64,000 nucleotides of DNA from Sciurus carolinensis (lineage: Eukaryota; Chordata; Mammalia; Rodentia; Sciuridae), in contig NC_062223.1 of NCBI RefSeq assembly GCF_902686445.1, positions 46,265,998 to 46,329,997 of the forward strand, read 5' to 3'. A model generated the notes under the pieces. It ran no database searches. It was not told the DNA's origin and saw nothing but the letters and a program-made list of their open reading frames with translations. Position numbers and translations under genes: made by a program. Shown piece after piece: positions 58,404-64,000 of this stretch; position 1 is the stretch's first letter, and each line of letters starts with the position of its first letter.

Positions 58404-59314
58404 CAGAAATTTATTGAGAATTTTTGAATCTATGTCATCAGGGATATTGGCCTGAAGTTTTGTTTTTTTTTTTTTCCTTGATATGTCTTTGTCTGGTTTT
58501 GGTATCAGGTCAATACTACCTCATAGAATGAGTTTGGAAGATTTCCTTCCTTTTCTATTTCATGGAATAATTTGAGGAATATTGGTGTTAATTCATCTTT
58601 GAAGTTCTTACAGAACTTGGCTGAGAATCCATCTTGTCCTCGGCTTTTCTTGGTTGGTAGGCTTTTGGTGGCATCTTTTATTTCATGACTTCAAATTGAA
58701 TTAAGTTCTGTATGTCCTCCTGATTCAGTTTAGGTAGATCATATGTCTCTAGAAATTTGTTTGTCTTTGAGATTTTTTATTTTATTTGAGTATAAATTTT
58801 CAAAATAGTTTCTAATTATCTTCTGCATTTCAATAGTGTCTGTCATAATATTTCATCATGAATTTTAGTAATTTGACTTTTCTCTCTCTGTTAGTGTGGC
58901 TAAGGGTTTATCAATTTGATTTAGTTTTTCAAAGAACCAACGTTTCATTTTGTCAATATTTTAATATTTTTGTTTCAATTTAATTGATTTCAGCTCTGAT
59001 TTAAATTATTTCCTGTCTTCTACTTCTTTTGGTGTTGATTTGTTCTTTTTTTCCTCAGGTTTTGAGATGTAATATTGGTCATTTATTTGTTGACTAGTTA
59101 TTCTTTTACCGAATGATCTCAATGTATTGAATTTTCCTCTTGGCACTGCCATCATAGTGTCCCAGAGATTTTGATATGTTGTATCAGTGTCCTCATTTTC
59201 CTCTAAATGTTTTTTTTATTTCCTCCCTGAATTCTTCTGATAGCCATTCATCATTCAGTAGCATGTTATTTAATCTCTAGATGTTGGCATAGCTTCTATT
59301 TTTATCATTGATTT

Positions 59315-59960
59315 CTAGTAGGTGTTAGAGTAGCTTCTATTTTTAATTTTATCATTGATTTCTAGTTTCATTCTGTTATGATCTGATAGAATGTAGGACA
59401 GTATTTCTTTTTCTTTTTTTAACCTGCTAAGAGTTGCTTTGTGGCATAAGATATGGTCTATTTTGGAGAAGGGTCCATGTACTGCTGATAAGAAAGTATA
59501 TTTGCTCAATGATGGATGAAATACTCTCTCTACACCCATTAAATCTAAATTATTGATTATATTTTTTATTTCTATGGTTTCTTTGTTTAGTTTTTGTTTG
59601 GAAGAGCTATCCAGTGATAAGAGAGGTGTGTTAATGTAACCCAGTATTGTGTTGTGGTCTATTCAGTTTTTGAAATTGAGAAGGGTTTGTTTGATGTACA
59701 CAGATGCTCCATTGTTTGGGGCATATATATTTATGATTGTTATGTTTTGTTGATGTATGATTCCTTTAAGCAGTATGAAATGTCATTCCTTATCTCTTCT
59801 GACTAACTCTGGCTTGAAGTCCACTTTATCTGATGTAAAGATGGAAACCCTGCTTGTTTAAGCATTCCATGTGAGTGATATGTTTTTTCCCAAAGTCTGT
59901 GGATGATTGTTCCTAGGAGGTGAGTCTCATGAAGACAGCATATTGATGGGTCTTTTTAAA
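59315..59960 (-). pseudogene. L1 ORF2 endonuclease region, decayed
   Basis: The minus-strand fragment 59,539-59,315 contains FSKIDHILCHKATLSRLKK and SDHNRMKLEI, the C-terminal part of the apurinic-type endonuclease with the catalytic Ser-Asp-His. Upstream on the same strand, around 59,640-59,760, IIHQQ-type and NIYAPNN-like codons can be read between stops. Inactive. Confidence 0.78.
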
Positions 59961-62015
59961 AATCTAATTTGCCACTCCAAGACTTTCGATTAATGAGTTT
60001 AGGTCATTGACATTTAGGGTTATTATTGAGATATGATTTGTATTCCTGGTCATTTTGGTTTATTTTTGGTTTTTGACTTGACTTAGTTTCTCCTTTGACC
60101 TTTCCTTTAGTGTACTTCCTCCCTTTGCTGGTTTTCATTTTTTTTTTTTTTCATTCTCCCCCAGTAGGTGGAGTTGTCTGAATTTTGATGGTAGCTCCAG
60201 TCTGGTGGGTGCAGAACCAGTTGTCTGGGTGAGCTGAGAGCAATATAACAATATGCCCTCACATCCTCCTCCAGTCTTCTCACCTCATGAAATATTTTGC
60301 TGAGAATGTTCTATAGTACAGACTGTCTAATTGTGAATTCTTTTACCTTTCATTTATCATGGAAGGTTTTTATATCTTCTTCAAATCTGAAGCTTAGTTT
60401 TGCTGGATATAAAATTCTTGGTTAGCATCCATTTTCTTTCAAAGCTCAATATATGTTTTTCCCAGACCTCCTGGCCTTGAGGATCTAGGTTGAGAAATCA
60501 GCTAGATCTGAATTGATTTCTCCCTATATGTAATTTGATTATTTTTTATCTTGCTGCTTTTAAAATTCTATCTGTATTCTGTATATTAGTCATTATCATT
60601 ATAATGTTCCTTGGTTTGGGTCTGCTGTAATTTTGTACATTTGGGGTCCTATAACTCTTGTAGTTTTAGTTGATTTTCCATTTCATTCTTTAGATTTGGG
60701 AATTTTATGATATATGTCATTGAAAAGATTGTGCATTCCTTTGGTTTGTATCTCCACACTTTTGTGTATTCTGATAAATCTTAAATTTGGTCTTTTCATG
60801 TTATCCCATTTCTTGGAAGTTCTGTTCATGGTTTCTTACCATCTTCTCTGTCTGGTTGACTTTATTTTCAAGAGTACATATTTTGTCTTCATTGCCTGAG
60901 ATTGTATCTTCCAATTGGCCTAGTCTGTTGATGATACTTTCCATTTAATTTTTAATTTGGTTTATTATTTCCTTCACTTCAAGGATTTCTGCTTGATTCC
61001 TTTTTATAATCTCTGCCTCTTTATTGAAGTGTTCTTTCACTTCCTGTATTTTTTTCTCCAAAACCATCCTTTATTTTGAAGATCACTCTAATTATGTACC
61101 ATCTAAACTCCTTCTCTGACATTTCTTCTACTGTGTTGTCTATGAAGTTTATTGGTTTATTTGAGGCACTTGGTTCCCTTGTTTTTTCATGTGGTTTGTG
61201 TGTCTTCCCATTTAGTAGTATGGATCTGCGGCAGTATAGTTTCTATCCTGTAGTCTTATAGTGTTCTAGTATCTCACCTTTAAGGGGGAGACCAATATTA
61301 ACAGCACCCAATGCAAACAATCTACAACCTTAAACCAAATAGCTCCTACTTAGTCATCTACAGTTTTGTCGCAATAAACATAAATGATATGTTCAATTAT
61401 TGTCTGCAAAATAAACAGTTTGATAAAAGTGTTTACTGTTTCAAATGATGGGCAAAGAGGGAAGAGAAATAGTGTAGGATGTGATGTTTGTGAGGGAGAA
61501 GGAGAGAGGATAGAGGTAAAATATTATAGTAAGAGTGAAGGAGGAATTAATAGAGGTTGGCTGTTAGCATGAGATAAATGAGAAAGAGAATCCAGGGAGA
61601 CAGATAAGTGAGAGAAAAAATGTATACAGATTTTAAAAAAAGAAAAAAAAATATATAAGAATACAAAAAACTGTAATATATCATTCCTCAATACATTAAA
61701 GCATGAAAAATATTTGAATTAAAAAATGGTAGATTTTCTTGAATTTCTTTCTTTAGTGTTCTGTAGTTCTCATTGTAGAGGTCTTTCACCTCTTTTGTGA
61801 GATTGATTCCCAAATACTTTATTTTTTTCGAAGCTATTGTGAATGGGGTAGTTTTCCTAATTTCTCTTTCTGAAGATTCATCGCTTATATATAAAAATGC
61901 CTTAGATTTATGTGCATTGATCTTATATCCCGCTACTTTTCTGAATTCACTTATGAGATCTAAAAGTTTTCTGGTGGAATTTCCTGGTTCCTCTAAGTAT
62001 ACCATCATATCTATG

Positions 62016-63305
62016 AAATTCATCTGGAAGAATAAAAAACCCAGAATAGCTAAAGCAATCCTTGGCAGAAAGAGTAAAGCAGGGGGTATCGCAATACCAG
62101 ATCTTCAACTCTACTACAAAGCAATAGTAACAAAAACGGCATGGTATTGGTACCAAAATAGAAAGGTGGATCAATGGTACAGAATAGAGGACACGGACAC
62201 AAACCCAAATAAATACAATTTTCTCATACTAGACAAAGGGGCCAAAAATATGCAATGGAGAAAAGATAGCCTCTTCAACAAATGGTGCTGGGAGAATTGG
62301 AAATCCATATGCAACAGAATGAAACTAAACCCATATCTCTCACCATGCACGAAACTAAACTCAAAATGGATTAAGGATCTCGGAATCAGACCAGAGACCT
62401 TGCATCTTATAGAAGAAAAAGTAGGTCCAGAGCTTCAACATGTCGGCTTAGGACCAGACTTCCTCAACAGGACTCCCATAGCACAAGAAATAAAAGCAAG
62501 AATTAATAACTGGGATAGATTCAAACTAAAAAGCTTTCTCTCAGCAAAGGAAACTATCAGCAATGCAAAGAAAGAGCCTACAGAGTGGGAGAAAATCTTT
62601 GCCAATCATACTTCAGATAGAGCACTAATCTTCAGAATCTATAAAGAACTCAAAAAACTCTACACCAAGAATGTAAATAATCCAACGGACAAATGGGCTA
62701 AGGAAATGAATAGACACTTCACAGAAGAAGATATACAAGCAATCAACAAACATATGGAAAAATGTTCAACATCTCTAGTAATAAGAGAAATGCAAATCAA
62801 AACCACCCTAAGATTCCATCTCACCCCAATTAGAATGGCAATTATCAAGAATACAAGCAACAACAGGTGTTGGCGAGGATGTGGGGAGAAAGGTACACTC
62901 ATACATTGCTGGTGGGGCTGCAAATTAGTGCAGCCACTCTGGAAAGCAGTGTGGAGATTCCTTAGAAAACTTGGAATGGAAACACCATTTGACCCAGGTA
63001 TCCCACTCCTTGGCCTATACCCAAAGGACTTAAAATCAGCATATTACAGAGATACAGCCACATCAATGTTCATAGCTGCTCAGTTCACAATAGCCAGATT
63101 GTGGAACCAACCTAGATGTCCTTCAATTGATGAATGGATAAAGAAAATGTGGTATATATATACAATGGAATATTACTCAGCCATAAAGAACGATAAAATT
63201 ATGGCATTTGCAGGCAAATGGATGAAACTGGAGAATATCATGCTAAGTGAGATAAGCCAATCTCAAAAAACCAAAGGAAGAATGATATCGCTAATAAGTG
63301 GATGA
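62016..63305 (+). pseudogene. L1 ORF2 C-terminal fragment, open to its natural stop
   Basis: About 430 codons without stop or shift: [20 protein letters not shown] at the start (end of RT/thumb), then a long basic stretch, the C-terminal Cys-rich motif [18 protein letters not shown] (C-x3-C-x7-H-x4-C) at about 62,872-62,925, then [18 protein letters not shown] and LWNQPRC. The stop is TGA at 63,303-63,305. A longer ORF starts at 61,797, but its first ~72 codons are antisense L1 across the inversion and not a real protein part. It lacks endonuclease and RT catalytic domains, so it is not active. Confidence 0.93.
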
Positions 63306-63309
63306 TGAC

Positions 63310-63442
63310 ACATAATGGGGGGTGGGAAGGGTTAGTGTTGGGGTTGGAGTTGGGTTTAGGGAGGGGGGCAGGAATGGAGGAAGGAAGGACTGTATAGATG
63401 GAGGGGAAGGGTGGGAGGGGAGGGAGGGAAGGGAAAAAATGA
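63310..63442 (+). repeat. G-rich purine tract in L1 3' UTR
   Basis: Many GGG/GGGG runs on the plus strand (for example GGGGGGTGGGAAGGGTTAG at about 63,317, GGGGAAGGGTGGGAGGGG at about 63,403) with loops of 1-7 bases, enough for G-quadruplexes. The left part contains TTAGGG-like units. The minus-strand copy is at 16,083-16,215. Confidence 0.85.
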
Positions 63443-63567
63443 CAGAATGAATCAAACAACATTACCCTATGTAAATTTATGATTACACAAATGGTATGCC
63501 TTTACGCCATGTACAAACAGAGAAACAACATGTATCCCATTTGTTTACAATAAAAAAAAATGGTAGA

Positions 63568-64000
63568 GATGTGAGAGAGATGGGAAAAAAGAATGTCTCA
63601 ATGGAAATTGAATGATTGCTTCCATTGACTTTCAAAATTTTTCTCAGCTTTCTTCCTCCTCTGATAGGTGGGGTTTTCTGAATTTGATGGTAGCTCCAGT
63701 CTGGGGGGTGCAGGACCTGTTGGCTGGGTGAGCTGATAGCAAGAAGCCCTCACACCCTCTTCCAGTCTTCCCACCAATTGTAGTGGGTCCCTTTAGTCCC
63801 TGGCTCACTTTAGGACTCACTGAGCTGTATAGAGCCCAGTTTTCTCCAGTTTCTCCAACCTGTGCTCCCCCAGAGGAACTGCTCCCAGTCTCTGGCTTTC
63901 CACAGACTTGCCAGGCCCAAACTGGCCCATGTAGGCCCAGCTGCAATCTGACAGATCTGGGCTTCAGTTTCCCCAGGCTCTGCCTTGCTGCAGTCCCAAG
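63568..64000 (-). mobile_element. Probable L1 5' UTR, minus strand, continuation of the interrupted L1
   Basis: GC-richer than the rest, starting at the right target duplication of the young L1. It contains a block at 63,648-63,772 (GTAGCTCCAGTCTGGGGGGT, TGGCTGGGTGAGCTGATAGC) that is also found at 60,155-60,285. Position and orientation suggest the promoter-bearing 5' UTR of the antisense L1. The minus-strand 100-codon ORF here (63,946-63,644) has no known domain. Confidence 0.6.

Larger units (their letters stand above)
55990..61733 (-). mobile_element. Long L1, minus strand (3' UTR to 5' UTR), continues after 63,567
   Basis: The plus strand is antisense L1: a 3' UTR (about 55,990-56,280), ORF2 from its C-terminus at about 56,290 to its start near 60,050, an ORF1-like region (about 60,290-61,260), and a purine-rich part of the 5' UTR (61,290-61,733). 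It is then cut by the young L1 at 61,734-63,554, and its 5' UTR most likely resumes at 63,568. Many frames are broken: at least four separate ORF2 fragments remain. Plus-strand ORFs in 56.6-61.3 kb are shadows. It is better preserved than the copy at 31,970-38,880. Confidence 0.85.
61734..63554 (+). mobile_element. Young L1 with 5' inversion (twin-priming type), 13-base target duplications
   Basis: AAAAAATGGTAGA lies at 61,721-61,733 and again at 63,555-63,567. From about 61,738 to 62,009 the insert is antisense L1 (minus strand: [20 protein letters not shown] ... [20 protein letters not shown]). From about 62,015 it is sense L1 to the A-tail. Relative to the RT fragment at 57,488-57,736, about 52 codons between LKKEI and KFIW are missing at the junction. 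This arrangement (inverted 5' piece, small deletion, intact 3' end) is typical of L1 insertion with two priming events. It inserted into the 5' UTR of the minus-strand L1. Confidence 0.95.
44918..64000 (+). other. DCDC1: DCDC1 intron, 5' part (open at right edge)
   Basis: It starts at donor GTAAGA (44918, phase 1) and runs past the window. From 44,918 to about 48,600 it is mostly unique, except one minus-strand repeat at 45,800. 46,370-46,700 is richer in GC with no repeat signature. 50,540-52,880 shows no repeat or gene I recognise. From 52,890 on it is mainly L1. No further exon was found. Confidence 0.65.

Noticed and set aside
61797..63305. 502-codon ORF as a complete new protein
   Set aside because: It is the ORF2 C-terminus of an L1 preceded by antisense L1 sequence from a 5' inversion.
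63644..63946. Minus-strand 100-codon ORF with GC-rich codons
   Set aside because: It has no recognised domain and lies in the presumed 5' UTR of an L1.

Overview
The window is rodent nuclear DNA, most likely from a squirrel-family species (ground squirrel, marmot or relative). It has long AT-rich introns with GT-AG exons, tRNA-derived ID SINEs, B1 and B1-plus-ID dimers, L1 copies of several ages with squirrel-type 3' ends, and old mammalian MIR, L2, MER20 and MER5A relics. No prokaryotic feature, CRISPR array or operon is present.

The only host gene I can support is on the + strand: five internal exons of a doublecortin-domain gene that I identify as DCDC1 (780-1049, 2232-2388, 2886-3047, 21188-21393, 44824-44917). 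They encode a Ser/Asn-rich segment, one whole doublecortin (DCX) domain and most of a second. Both DCX domains are split by a phase-0 intron at the matching point. The start codon and first exon(s) lie left of the window and the rest of the gene lies right, so the whole window is intragenic. The fourth exon is one base short of the phase needed to join its neighbours in frame.

Layout: 1-3.1 kb holds three clustered exons, with a MIR just upstream of the first. 3.1-21.2 kb is an intron of mostly unique or very old sequence with MIR/L2/MER20 relics, three ID SINEs and one short L1 with clean target-site duplications. 21.2-44.8 kb is a second long intron with dense L1 of both orientations at 28.6-41 kb, including a near full-length antisense L1 carrying B1 and B1-ID insertions. 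44.8-64 kb is a third intron, open at the right edge. It is quiet to 48.6 kb, then repeat-rich, ending in a long antisense L1 interrupted by a young sense L1 with a 5' inversion.

No undescribed biological system is visible. The best leads are the exon-phase defect in DCDC1, the 5'-inverted L1 nested in an opposite L1, two LTRs of one family with intact 5-bp duplications (one nested in an L1), telomere-like tracts in the L1 3' UTR, and a block of about 125 bp present twice around the right-hand L1. Repeat family names are from pattern recognition only and older boundaries are approximate.
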